Origin: an uncultured Collinsella sp.
Lineage (GTDB): Bacteria > Actinomycetota > Coriobacteriia > Coriobacteriales > Coriobacteriaceae
Assembly: GCA_902462065.1 (NCBI GenBank)
Contig: CABQAK010000030.1
Span: 1-31,218 of the forward strand
DNA length: 31,218 nucleotides
Direction: 5' to 3'
The stretch's first letter is position 1. Each line of letters starts with the position of its first letter. Made by a program: the position numbers and the translations under genes. Below the pieces are notes generated by a model, which did no database searches, had not been told where the DNA came from, and was given only the letters and a program-made list of their open reading frames with translations. Positions 15,206-23,090 of this stretch are shown one piece after another.

Positions 15206-16384
15206 TTAGTTGTTCTTGGTCAGGCGCTCGACGTCGTGGGCGATCATGTATTCCTCGTCGGTGGGGATGACCATGACCGTAACGGCTGAACCGGCGGCGC
15301 TGATGACCTGCGGGCCGTTGCCCACGGCCTCGCGGTTCTTATTGTTGTCGATGCGTACGCCCAGCCACTCAAAGCAGTCGCAGAAGGCCTTGCGGATCGA
15401 CCAGTCGTTCTCGCCGATGCCGGCGGTAAAGGTGATGGTGTCCACGCCCGCCATGGAAGCGATCATGGAGCCAGCCTGCTGCATGGCCTTGTAGGCGAAC
15501 ATATCGAAGGCGAGCAGGCAGCGCTCGTCGCCCTCGGAGGCGCGTGTACGGATGTCGCGGGCGTCGTTGGAGATGCCCGAGATGGCAAGCAGACCAGACT
15601 GCTTGTTCATCATGTCATCGACTTCCTGATAGCTGTAGCCGCCCTCGCGCTGGAGGTAGCACACGGTGGCCGGATCAATGGAACCGCAGCGAGTGCCCAT
15701 CATCAGGCCGTCGAGCGGCGTGAGGCCCATCGTGGTGTCGCGGCACACGCCGTCCTCGATAGCAGCGAGCGAAGCACCGTTACCCAAGTGGCACGAAAGC
15801 AGACGGTGGCAGCGCGAACCCAGGATCTCCTTGGCCATCATCCACTCATAGCGGTGGCTCGTGCCGTGGGCGCCGTACTTGCGCACGTGGTACTTGTCGC
15901 ACACGTCCTTGGGCAGCGCGTAGGTATAGGCGACCTCGGGCATGGTCATATGGAACGAGGTATCGAAGACCGCCACGTTGGGCAGCTTCGGATACTTCTC
16001 ACGGCAATACTCAATCGCCGCGGCCTCGCCGTAGTTGTGCAGCGGGGCGAGCGGGGCCACCTCGAGAATCTTGGCCATAACCTCGTCGTCGACAACTGCG
16101 GAATCATCGAAGTGCCAGCCGCCCTGAACGATACGATGACCAATGCCATCAATCGTAAAGTCGGTCTTCTCGAGCTCCTCGAGCACACGAGCGATAGCAG
16201 AGCGATGATCGGGGAAAGGGACCTCCTCGGTCTGCTTGGCGCCACCGTTCTCGGAGTGGCCAAAGATGCCCATGTCCGAACCGATACGTTCGCAGTTGCC
16301 CTTGGCGAAAACCTCGCGGGTATCGGTATCCAAAAGCTGATATTTAAGGCTTGAGCTGCCGGCGTTGACAACAAGTACGTTCAT
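15206..16384 (-). CDS. ackA: Acetate kinase 1
   Basis: Transfers phosphate between acetyl phosphate and ADP to give acetate and ATP (cytoplasm). 392 residues with the ASKHA-fold motifs: VNAGSSSLKYQL at residue 6, HRIVQGG near 83, HGTSHRY near 173, the canonical SCHLGNGASL near 200, GTRCGSIDP near 230, FTAGIGEND near 320 and PTDEE near the end. AAAGGAG precedes the ATG. It has its own promoter and a terminator separates it from the second kinase gene, so the two are independently controlled. This copy keeps the family active-site consensus and is the likely main enzyme with Pta. Confidence 0.96.
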   Translation of the reverse strand: MNVLVVNAGSSSLKYQLLDTDTREVFAKGNCERIGSDMGIFGHSENGGAKQTEEVPFPDHRSAIARVLEELEKTDFTIDGIGHRIVQGGWHFDDSAVVDDEVMAKILEVAPLAPLHNYGEAAAIEYCREKYPKLPNVAVFDTSFHMTMPEVAYTYALPKDVCDKYHVRKYGAHGTSHRYEWMMAKEILGSRCHRLLSCHLGNGASLAAIEDGVCRDTTMGLTPLDGLMMGTRCGSIDPATVCYLQREGGYSYQEVDDMMNKQSGLLAISGISNDARDIRTRASEGDERCLLAFDMFAYKAMQQAGSMIASMAGVDTITFTAGIGENDWSIRKAFCDCFEWLGVRIDNNKNREAVGNGPQVISAAGSAVTVMVIPTDEEYMIAHDVERLTKNN

Positions 16385-16449
16385 GAGACTCCTTTGCAGT
16401 GCAATACGGTCGACGCAGACCCCTTAAGGCGGCCGCATTTTAATAAGAA

Positions 16450-16479
16450 GTTATCACAACTTGATAAATAGCTATCAAG
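16450..16479 (-). promoter_or_regulatory. Predicted ackA-1 promoter with operator-like palindrome
   Basis: Minus-strand TTGATA (16473-16478), 17-bp spacer, GATAAC (16450-16455). A palindrome CTTGATA-AATAGC-TATCAAG (16460-16479) covers the -35, so a dimeric regulator could block or modulate it. It resembles the TTGAT...ATCAA FNR type but with 8 instead of 4 central bases, so I do not call it an FNR site. Confidence 0.5.
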
Positions 16480-16498
16480 CATATCGCCCAACGAGCAC

Positions 16499-16540
16499 AA
16501 AAGAGGGGCCGAACGGCGCTCGGTCGTCCAGCCCCTCCCC
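16499..16540 (-). terminator. Terminator of acetate kinase gene 2
   Basis: On the minus strand GAGGGGC ... GCCCCTC encloses CCGA/TTCGG and ends in TTTT, 10-15 bp after the stop of the gene at 16549. Confidence 0.85.
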
Positions 16541-16548
16541 TCTTGCAA

Positions 16549-17727
16549 TTACTTGCCGTTGACGATGCGCTCGACGTCGGAAGCGATCATGAACTCCTCG
16601 TCCGTGGGGATGACGAAAATCTTGACCTTGGAATCCTTGGCGGACAGGCACCAAGCGCCGTCGCCGCGCAGGGCGTTGCGGGCATGGTCCATCTTGACGC
16701 CCATAAAGGCCAGACGGTCGGCCACGCCAGCGCGGACAGCCGGAGCGTGCTCGCCGATGCCGGCGGTAAAGACCAGGGTGTCCATGCCGCACATGGAAGC
16801 AGCCATCTCGGCAGCCTTGGCGGCAATCTTGTAGACAAACATGTCGAAGGCGAGCTGAGCATCGGGGTCACCAGCGGCGGCGAGCTCCTCGACGTTGCGG
16901 CAGTCGTTGGTCTTGCCGCCGGTCACAGCCAAAAGGCCGGACTTCTTGTTCATCATCTCGTCGACCTCGTCGAAGGTGTAGCCACCCTCGCGCTGCAGGT
17001 AGCACACGGTAGCCGGGTCGATGGAGCCGCAGCGGGTGCCCATCATGACGCCATCGAGCGGGGTGAGGCCCATGGTGGTGTCCATGCACTTGCCGTCCTC
17101 GATAGCGCACAGGGAAGCGCCGGAGCCGATATGGCACACGACGACCTTGCGGGCCTCGCCGTTGGTCATCTCGGCGACCTTCTTGGAGATGTAACGGTAG
17201 CTGGTGCCGTGGGCGCCGTACTTACGGATGTGCAGCTTGTCGCAAACGTCCTTGGGTAGAGCGTAAGTCTTGGCGACCTCGGGCATGTTGAAGTGGAAAG
17301 CGGTGTCATAGACCGTGACGTTGGGCAGGTCGGGATACTGCTCCAGGCAGAACTCGATAACGTTGGCCTCGGGGTTGTTGTGGAGCGGCGCCAGCGGGGC
17401 GACCTCGCGGATCTTAGCGAGAACGTCCTCGTCGACGAGGGAGGAATCGCCAAAGTACCAACCGCCCTGAACGATGCGATGGCCGATGCCCTCGATCTTG
17501 ACGCCGTTGGCCTCGAGGTCCTTCAGGACGACCTCGATGGCGACCTTGTGGTCGGGGAACTCGATGTTCTCGGTCACCTTCTTGGAACCGTTAGCAGCGT
17601 GGGTGAAGGTACCGCCGGTAAAGCAGACGCGCTCGCAGGAGCCCTTTGCGGACACCTTGTGGGACTTGGTGTCGATGACCTGATACTTAAGGGTCGAAGA
17701 TCCCGCGTTGACGACCAGAACGTTCAT
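16549..17727 (-). CDS. Acetate kinase 2 (divergent active-site motifs)
   Basis: 392-residue acetate kinase paralogue, same length as its neighbour and by eye well over half identical. It keeps VNAGSSTLKYQV, HRIVQGG, GTRCGSIDP (Arg232) and PTDEE. Two consensus positions are changed: HLGNGAS is HIGSGAS (Asn to Ser at 202), and GIGEN is GIGEH (His327). From family knowledge the Asn lies at the nucleotide/acyl-phosphate site, so altered kinetics or preference for another acyl phosphate is possible. AGGGAG precedes the ATG. Its terminator lies before acetate kinase 1, so this is a tandem duplication and not one operon. Confidence 0.92.
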   Translation of the reverse strand: MNVLVVNAGSSTLKYQVIDTKSHKVSAKGSCERVCFTGGTFTHAANGSKKVTENIEFPDHKVAIEVVLKDLEANGVKIEGIGHRIVQGGWYFGDSSLVDEDVLAKIREVAPLAPLHNNPEANVIEFCLEQYPDLPNVTVYDTAFHFNMPEVAKTYALPKDVCDKLHIRKYGAHGTSYRYISKKVAEMTNGEARKVVVCHIGSGASLCAIEDGKCMDTTMGLTPLDGVMMGTRCGSIDPATVCYLQREGGYTFDEVDEMMNKKSGLLAVTGGKTNDCRNVEELAAAGDPDAQLAFDMFVYKIAAKAAEMAASMCGMDTLVFTAGIGEHAPAVRAGVADRLAFMGVKMDHARNALRGDGAWCLSAKDSKVKIFVIPTDEEFMIASDVERIVNGK

Positions 17728-17780
17728 GTGTCTCCCTACTAACAGGCGGTGTGGCGCCGCCAGGTTACATACGCTTCAAT

Positions 17781-17814
17781 AATAAACCCAAACGCCCTCG
17801 CGCTCGGGTTTATT
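17781..17814 (-). terminator. Hairpin between the MFS gene and acetate kinase 2
   Basis: AATAAACCC (17781-17789) pairs with GGGTTTATT (17806-17814) around a 16-nt loop. It may end the MFS transcript or form part of the acetate kinase 2 leader, like the pta leader stem. Confidence 0.5.
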
Positions 17815-17848
17815 GGCGTTGATATATAAGTTATCGGTGTCTAAATAC

Positions 17849-19009
17849 TCATGTCCTTTGGCTTGTAAGACGAAATAGCGCGGGGATATACACCAAAGAA
17901 GAAATCCCGAGCGCGACAAGCAATACGACTCGAATGCCCGCAGCGCTGCTCAACACAGCGTTGAGCAGATAGAAAAGAACAGCACCCACCGCCACCATCT
18001 GGCTTTGAACCGAAATCAATGAACAGCGCATCGAAGAATCAGCAGCATTTTGAAAAATTGAGTATTTAATTGGAGCAAACAACGAGTACGCAACCGTCTG
18101 CAGCACATAGAACACGGGCAGCAAATTAGCCGGAGTAAGGGGGATCAAAAACAAAGCTGTCAATACTAAGCGAATGATGCCGCAAATACGCGCAAAACGG
18201 CCCTTGTCGACATGAGCAATCACACTGGGCACAATAAGCCCCATGGAGGCCGAGGCAAGGAGCTGGACCGCAATGGTCACACCCGAAGCGACGGAATTCA
18301 TTCCGCGGCCCGCAAGCAGCAGTGAGAAAAAGTCTTCCAGGGCGACAAAAGCAAATGCCTGAGAACAGTCCATGATGAACGCTGAACGAAGAATGCCATT
18401 ACACGCAATAGCGGCACCGATCATCTTCGGGCTAATTCCACGCTCAGGTGCCCCCGCAGTGCCCCCTCTTCGCATCTCAGGAATGCAGACAACGACAACC
18501 AACGTCAACACCATTGCGATGATATCTGCCGAAAGACCAATGAGATATGCACCGACAGACGAAATGAAACCACCCACGCAAGCGGAGATGGCATAAGAGG
18601 CATAGAAAACAAATCGCTCAACGACATTAAGTCTTACGAGCTGGTCCTGAGAGACGCTGTCAATGTAAATCGCTTCTATGGATCCGCTCAGACATGCAAC
18701 GGCAAAACCTTTGAGAGCGAACGCACCGATTAAAAGCAGAGGGAAACGGACGAGAAGCAGGGCAGCGTAGTATCCAAGCATCCCCACGACGCCAACGAGA
18801 CCGCTTGTCTTTCGTCCAAACCTATCAGCAATATAGCCAGTGGGAACTTCGAGGATGAACTTGCTCACTTGATATGCAATCATCATGCTAGAAATCGCCA
18901 CTATCGAGAATCCGACGAATTCAAGGTAAACCGTCAGAAAATACAAAATGGTGCTGAAGTTCGACAGAAAAACGAACGTCATATAAAGCAAAACCGTACG
19001 GTTTTTCAT
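17849..19009 (-). CDS. Major facilitator superfamily transporter
   Basis: 386-residue integral membrane protein with about 12 hydrophobic segments. The motif after the second segment, VPTGYIADRFGRKTS (near residue 63), is the MFS motif A. The start ATG at 19009 follows GGAGGGCGGAGC; an upstream in-frame start at 19033 would add eight residues before it. The substrate cannot be read; drug or metabolite efflux is a common role for this subgroup. It lies downstream of, and on the same strand as, a LysR regulator, which may control it. The base composition is clearly less GC-rich than the flanking housekeeping genes, suggesting later acquisition. Confidence 0.88.
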   Translation of the reverse strand: MKNRTVLLYMTFVFLSNFSTILYFLTVYLEFVGFSIVAISSMMIAYQVSKFILEVPTGYIADRFGRKTSGLVGVVGMLGYYAALLLVRFPLLLIGAFALKGFAVACLSGSIEAIYIDSVSQDQLVRLNVVERFVFYASYAISACVGGFISSVGAYLIGLSADIIAMVLTLVVVVCIPEMRRGGTAGAPERGISPKMIGAAIACNGILRSAFIMDCSQAFAFVALEDFFSLLLAGRGMNSVASGVTIAVQLLASASMGLIVPSVIAHVDKGRFARICGIIRLVLTALFLIPLTPANLLPVFYVLQTVAYSLFAPIKYSIFQNAADSSMRCSLISVQSQMVAVGAVLFYLLNAVLSSAAGIRVVLLVALGISSLVYIPALFRLTSQRT

Positions 19010-19128
19010 GCTCCGCCCTCCAAGAGTCAACAATCTGAATCGGAATCTTGGAAAAGCATGAGGGCAAAGCCGTCAGTCATGTGTTACAAGGCGTCAACAT
19101 TCACTTGACAACACGAGGCCAAATGGCC

Positions 19129-20019
19129 TCACGAAGCAAGATGACGCAATAGGTGAAGAAATACCGTCTGGTGTCGATCGGTCCAGGCATTTTGTCGATA
19201 GCAAAAGTAGATGGGCAAGGCTACGTCATGCGAGCCTTCAATAGAGCACTCGCTCACTTCCAATCCATCTGATGCGAGAGAAGAGCCAGAAAAACTCAAT
19301 ATCAATCCCCCGGCTTGAAGAAACTCAGCCTGCGCCCTGCTTCCGTATTCGACATCGCGAAAGCGGAAATTAACCAGCTGAGCTTCGGGACATTGATTGA
19401 TTGCATTGAGACAGGGTGACAAATTAATGGGAACAGCGAGCCTGCCGCCCAGTAACTCACGAATGGTCATAGCGTCAACAGATTGATGACCAGCTGGGCA
19501 TGAAAGAACCCTGAGCTCCTTTTCACCCATATATTTTGAAGAAAGGACGCTGTCCCGTGGTTCCTCAAACGAGATAGCCGCGTCCGAAATTCCAAGTATA
19601 AGTGATTCAAAGCATGTTGCCGTTGGCTGATGCCACACATCAAGATGAATCTGAGGGTGCGAGCTTTCAAACGAGTCGTACCAGTTTTCGGAAAAAAGGA
19701 GCCCCCGCCCGTGAAGACAGGGGGCGTAAAGACGGAAATGGCCGTCGGGCGAAACGCCGCCGTTCCCCGATTGAGCGTACTTTTTGAGATCGTCGACTTG
19801 CGCCAGGATCACGCGTGCACGACGCGCAAATTCTCTGCCCGCCGGAGACAAAACAGCCTCCCCCGCCGATCGGTCGAGCAAAACAATCTGATACTCAGAT
19901 TCCAACTTTTTTATTGCCGACGAAACGGCCTGCGGACTCACGTGAACGGCGCGAGCTGCTTTGCGCACGCCGCCATAGTTCGCTACAGCTTGAAGGTATT
20001 CGAGTTGAGAGAGCTGCAT
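19129..20019 (-). CDS. LysR family transcriptional regulator
   Basis: 296-residue LysR-type regulator. The N-terminal winged helix-turn-helix spans about residues 3-60, with VRKAARAVHVSPQAVSSAIKK as the DNA-reading part. The rest is a periplasmic-binding-protein-like effector domain (from about residue 95, PDGHFRLYAPCLHG). GGAG lies 7 bp before the ATG. The MFS gene follows about 120 bp downstream in the same direction, so it is a plausible target; the effector is unknown. It shares the lower GC of the MFS gene. A short GAGGCCA/TGGCCTC hairpin overlaps its stop but has no T run. Confidence 0.9.
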   Translation of the reverse strand: MQLSQLEYLQAVANYGGVRKAARAVHVSPQAVSSAIKKLESEYQIVLLDRSAGEAVLSPAGREFARRARVILAQVDDLKKYAQSGNGGVSPDGHFRLYAPCLHGRGLLFSENWYDSFESSHPQIHLDVWHQPTATCFESLILGISDAAISFEEPRDSVLSSKYMGEKELRVLSCPAGHQSVDAMTIRELLGGRLAVPINLSPCLNAINQCPEAQLVNFRFRDVEYGSRAQAEFLQAGGLILSFSGSSLASDGLEVSECSIEGSHDVALPIYFCYRQNAWTDRHQTVFLHLLRHLAS

Positions 20020-20060
20020 AGATTACTCCAAAGGCAGCCAAGTCGACGGCCTACGCGCCC

Positions 20061-20396
20061 TCAGATGAGGTTCTCGCCCAGGTTCTTGCCACCGAGAACG
20101 TGCATGTGGAAGTGCATGACGGTCTGGCCGGCGTTGACGCCCTTGTTGGAGATGACGCGGAAACCGTCCTCCAAGCCCTTGGCCTTAGCGACCTCCTGGA
20201 TGGCGTGAGCCATGGCGCCCATGGTCTCGGCAGGTACGTTGTCGGCGATGTCACTGTAATGCTTCTTGGGGATCACGAGCGTATGGACCGGCGCCTGGGG
20301 ATTGAGGTCGTCGAAGGCGATGACCTGGTCATCCTCATAGACAACGGTCGAGGGGATCTCGTGGTTGGCAATTTTGCAGAAGATACAATCGCACAT
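20061..20396 (-). CDS. HIT family (histidine triad) nucleotide hydrolase
   Basis: 111-residue HINT-type protein: hydrolyses adenosine phosphoramidates and related AMP conjugates, cytoplasmic. The N-terminus CDCIFCKIANHEIPS has the usual CxxC, and the catalytic HFHMHVLGG (HxHxHxx) lies near residue 94. The ATG at 20396 follows AAAGGAACCAACT; starting at the upstream in-frame ATG (20414) would add six residues that contain this site. A TATAAT on the minus strand at 20426-20431, between arms GACCAA/TTGGTC, is a likely -10. Confidence 0.93.
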   Translation of the reverse strand: MCDCIFCKIANHEIPSTVVYEDDQVIAFDDLNPQAPVHTLVIPKKHYSDIADNVPAETMGAMAHAIQEVAKAKGLEDGFRVISNKGVNAGQTVMHFHMHVLGGKNLGENLI

Positions 20397-20445
20397 AGTT
20401 GGTTCCTTTCTCACAGACCAAGGTAATTATATTTGGTCGGGATGG

Positions 20446-20712
20446 CTAGAACGAGAGGTTGTCGTCGGTGTTGGCGGCTTCGCCGTCGGCGAGCACGTCG
20501 TTGCCGTCGACGTCCTTAAGAAGCACCGAGACCTTCTGCTCGGCATCGGACAGGCGGGTGCGCAGGCTCTTGAGGAGCTCGACGCCGCGGGTATAGCTCT
20601 CGAGCGATTCCTCGAGCTCCATATCGCCCGACTCCAAGCTGCGAATGATGAGCTCCAACTCCTGCGAGGCCTGCTTGTACGTAAGCTGCTCGACCGGGGT
20701 TTTCTCTGCCAT
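20446..20712 (-). CDS. xseB: Exodeoxyribonuclease VII small subunit
   Basis: 88 residues, the normal size. It has the pattern LTYKQASQELELIIRSLESGDMELEESLESYTRG that forms the helical hairpin bound in several copies to XseA. The Asp/Asn-rich tail (from about residue 68) is probably disordered. AGGAAAGG precedes the ATG. It starts 42 bp after xseA in the same operon. Confidence 0.93.
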   Translation of the reverse strand: MAEKTPVEQLTYKQASQELELIIRSLESGDMELEESLESYTRGVELLKSLRTRLSDAEQKVSVLLKDVDGNDVLADGEAANTDDNLSF

Positions 20713-20754
20713 ATCTGTTTCCTTTCCTAAAGGTTTATCGCTATGAAACGCGGT

Positions 20755-22206
20755 CTACTCGACCGTATCGACCGTTGCCGCAACGTTACCGTCTGCCATG
20801 CGCACGCGGATGGCGTCGCCGGGCTTAAAGGTCTTGGCGCTCGTGGCCACCCCATCATCGCTGTACGCGATGGAATAGCCGCGGGCAAGCACCTTGAGCG
20901 GCGACAGGGCATCAAGCGACGCGGCAGCTCGGCCCAGGTCGGACGCGGGCTTGCTGAGCATCGAACGTCCCTGATGCTCCAGACGGGAACTCGCAAGCGT
21001 GAGCGCATGGCGCTTGCCATCGAGCCCCGAGGTGCTTGTAACCAGACGCTCGGGCAAGCGCTCAAAGTTGGAGCGGAATGTCCCGACCGAGCGTACTATG
21101 GCGCCCGACAGGCGATCAGCAGTCAGCGCAAGCTCCGATTCGCGACGCTCAACCATAAATGTGGGGTCGTTGAGGCACGGGCGGCACGCAGCCGCATCGA
21201 GTGCATCGCCCAAGCGAGCCGAATAGGTATCCCAGGCACGGCGACCACGCTGATCGAGCATCTCCAGGTCGACCTGGGCCGACCCAATCATCGATGCCAT
21301 CGCGGCACCCAGGCGCTGATGGCGCGCCTCGAGTACATCGGCCAACTCCGTCATAGCCGGCGCCACCGATTCTGCCGCCGCCGTGGGCGTGGAGGCGCGG
21401 CGGTCGCTCACCATGTCGCAAATCGAGGTATCGGGCTCATGGCCAATGCCGGTCACCACGGGCACAGGACAAGCCGCCACCGCACGGGCAAGCTCCTCGT
21501 CGTTGAAGGTCATGAGGTCCTCGAAGGAGCCGCCGCCGCGCACCAGCAAGATGCAGTCGGGCGCTGGCGTGATGGCGGCGGCACGGCGCAGGCCCTCAAT
21601 AAGCTCGGCCGGCGCACCCTCGCCTTGAACCTTAGCGCCCACGCAGACGAGCTCGACGAGCGGGTTGCGACGACGCAATGTGCGCTTGACGTCGTCGATT
21701 ACGGCACCCGAAAGCGAGGTAACGACCGCCACGCGGGAGCAAAACACCGGGATGCGGCGCTTACGCGCTTCGTCCATCAGGCCCTCGCGGCGTAGCTTTT
21801 CGGCCAGTTGCGCCACTTGTTGACGCAGCAGACCCTCCCCCGCCAGCGAAAACGAGCGAGCGACAAAGCTCATGCGGCCCGTGGCCTTATAGAGATTGAA
21901 GCTGCCCTTAAAGCTCACCTGCATGCCGTCGCGCAGATCGAACGTGCGCTTGAGATAGGCGCCCTTCCAGATGATGCAGTCGACGGCCGCCGAGTCGTCC
22001 TTGATCTGAAAGTAGCAGTGGCCGCTTCGGGCGTTGGGACCACGAAAACCCGTGACCTCGCCCAAAACGCTCAGCTGCGGAATGGCATCGAGCGCGCCGG
22101 CGGCGATCTCCACCGCCTGGCTCACGCTGAGCTCCTTGCGCTCCTGATCGTCCGAACCGTCGAACTCGGCGGAAACGGCATTGCCGGTTAGATTCCAGCC
22201 CGCCAC
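20755..22206 (-). CDS. xseA: Exodeoxyribonuclease VII large subunit
   Basis: Catalytic subunit of the single-strand-specific exonuclease that degrades DNA to oligonucleotides in repair. 483 residues: N-terminal OB fold with LGEVTGFRGPNARSGHCYFQIKD (about 48-70), then the catalytic domain with RGGGSFEDL near 190 and VTGIGHEPDTSICDMVSDRR near 215, then a long helical region and a C-terminal segment GYSIAYSDDG typical of XseA. I chose a GTG start at 22206 because AAAGGAGG lies 5 bp before it; ATG codons at 22224 and 22233 are in frame but overlap that site. xseB follows directly. Confidence 0.94.
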   Translation of the reverse strand: MAGWNLTGNAVSAEFDGSDDQERKELSVSQAVEIAAGALDAIPQLSVLGEVTGFRGPNARSGHCYFQIKDDSAAVDCIIWKGAYLKRTFDLRDGMQVSFKGSFNLYKATGRMSFVARSFSLAGEGLLRQQVAQLAEKLRREGLMDEARKRRIPVFCSRVAVVTSLSGAVIDDVKRTLRRRNPLVELVCVGAKVQGEGAPAELIEGLRRAAAITPAPDCILLVRGGGSFEDLMTFNDEELARAVAACPVPVVTGIGHEPDTSICDMVSDRRASTPTAAAESVAPAMTELADVLEARHQRLGAAMASMIGSAQVDLEMLDQRGRRAWDTYSARLGDALDAAACRPCLNDPTFMVERRESELALTADRLSGAIVRSVGTFRSNFERLPERLVTSTSGLDGKRHALTLASSRLEHQGRSMLSKPASDLGRAAASLDALSPLKVLARGYSIAYSDDGVATSAKTFKPGDAIRVRMADGNVAATVDTVE

Positions 22207-22275
22207 GCAGCCTCCTTTCGTCATCGTGCACATGGGCTCCGGCCCTGCGCAAATTCAAGTCCAACACATAGTACA

Positions 22276-22305
22276 GCGCCGCGGGGACACGAATCCCCGC
22301 GGCGC
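22276..22305 (-). terminator. Strong hairpin between the zinc peptidase gene and xseA
   Basis: A perfect 12-bp stem GCGCCGCGGGGA/TCCCCGCGGCGC with a 6-nt loop. The T run is poor, so its strength as an intrinsic terminator is uncertain. Confidence 0.6.
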
Positions 22306-22321
22306 CTGCCTGTCCCATTTG

Positions 22322-23026
22322 TTATCGGTTGGAGTTTCTGTTGTAGCGAGCCATAAGATAGAGCAGCTGAATAATCGAGGTGAGCGCCGCAGCCACATAG
22401 GTAAGCGCGGCGGCCGTCAGCACCTTCTTGGCACCGTTGACCTGCTTGGAGCTCATACCCGACTGCTCAATATACGCCACGGCACGCCGGCTGGCATCAA
22501 TCTCAACCGGCAGCGTAACCAGTTGGAACAGCACGCTAAACGAGAAGAAGATCAGTGCGAGGGTCGTGAGTCCCGCGATGTTCATAAACAGGCCCAAGAG
22601 CAACACGATGGTCCAGGTGTTCTGGGTAAAGTTGACGACCGGCACGAGGGCGGTGCGAACCTTCATCATGGCGTAACCGCTTTGACGCTGGGCGGCATGG
22701 CCCGCCTCGTGGCAGGCGACGGCAACGCTTGCGACCGACCCGCCCGAACGGTTGGCATCCGAGAGATACAGGTTATTGTCCTGCGGGTTGTAATGGTCGG
22801 TGAGCTCGCCGGCGACACCCTTGATACCCACGGCGTTGCAGCCGTTGGCGTCGAGCATGCGGCGAGCGACCGTGGCGCCCGTGTCGCCGTCCGAGCGAAC
22901 CTTGGACCAGGTTTTGTACGTCGAGTTGATATAGTTCTGTGCGGCAAGACCAATCACCGTGCAGACAAGAACAACCAGCAGGTACAGCGGGTCGATGCCA
23001 AAGCCGTATCCATAGTAATAAGGCAT
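22322..23026 (-). CDS. Membrane neutral zinc metallopeptidase (YugP-like)
   Basis: 234-residue membrane protein of the zinc_peptidase_2 (YugP) family. An N-terminal hydrophobic segment (about residues 13-32) precedes the zinc site CHEAGHAAQ (HExxH, His105 and His109 approximately). Two further hydrophobic stretches follow (about 135-170 and 205-228). The family's substrate is unknown. AGGAATTCGC precedes the ATG. It lies upstream of xseA but is separated by a strong hairpin. Confidence 0.88.
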   Translation of the reverse strand: MPYYYGYGFGIDPLYLLVVLVCTVIGLAAQNYINSTYKTWSKVRSDGDTGATVARRMLDANGCNAVGIKGVAGELTDHYNPQDNNLYLSDANRSGGSVASVAVACHEAGHAAQRQSGYAMMKVRTALVPVVNFTQNTWTIVLLLGLFMNIAGLTTLALIFFSFSVLFQLVTLPVEIDASRRAVAYIEQSGMSSKQVNGAKKVLTAAALTYVAAALTSIIQLLYLMARYNRNSNR

Positions 23027-23090
23027 GCGAATTCCTCCGAATCGAGTTACACGTTGGAGGCATTCTACCCACTCAAGCGGCTAGGCTTCC

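Noticed and set aside
16460..16479. FNR-type site before acetate kinase 1
   Set aside because: The half-sites TTGAT and ATCAA are separated by 8 bp; the FNR/Crp-type site needs 4.
22206..22233. ATG starts for xseA at 22224 or 22233
   Set aside because: They lie at or before the AAAGGAGG that serves the GTG at 22206, and the family N-terminus does not need the added residues.
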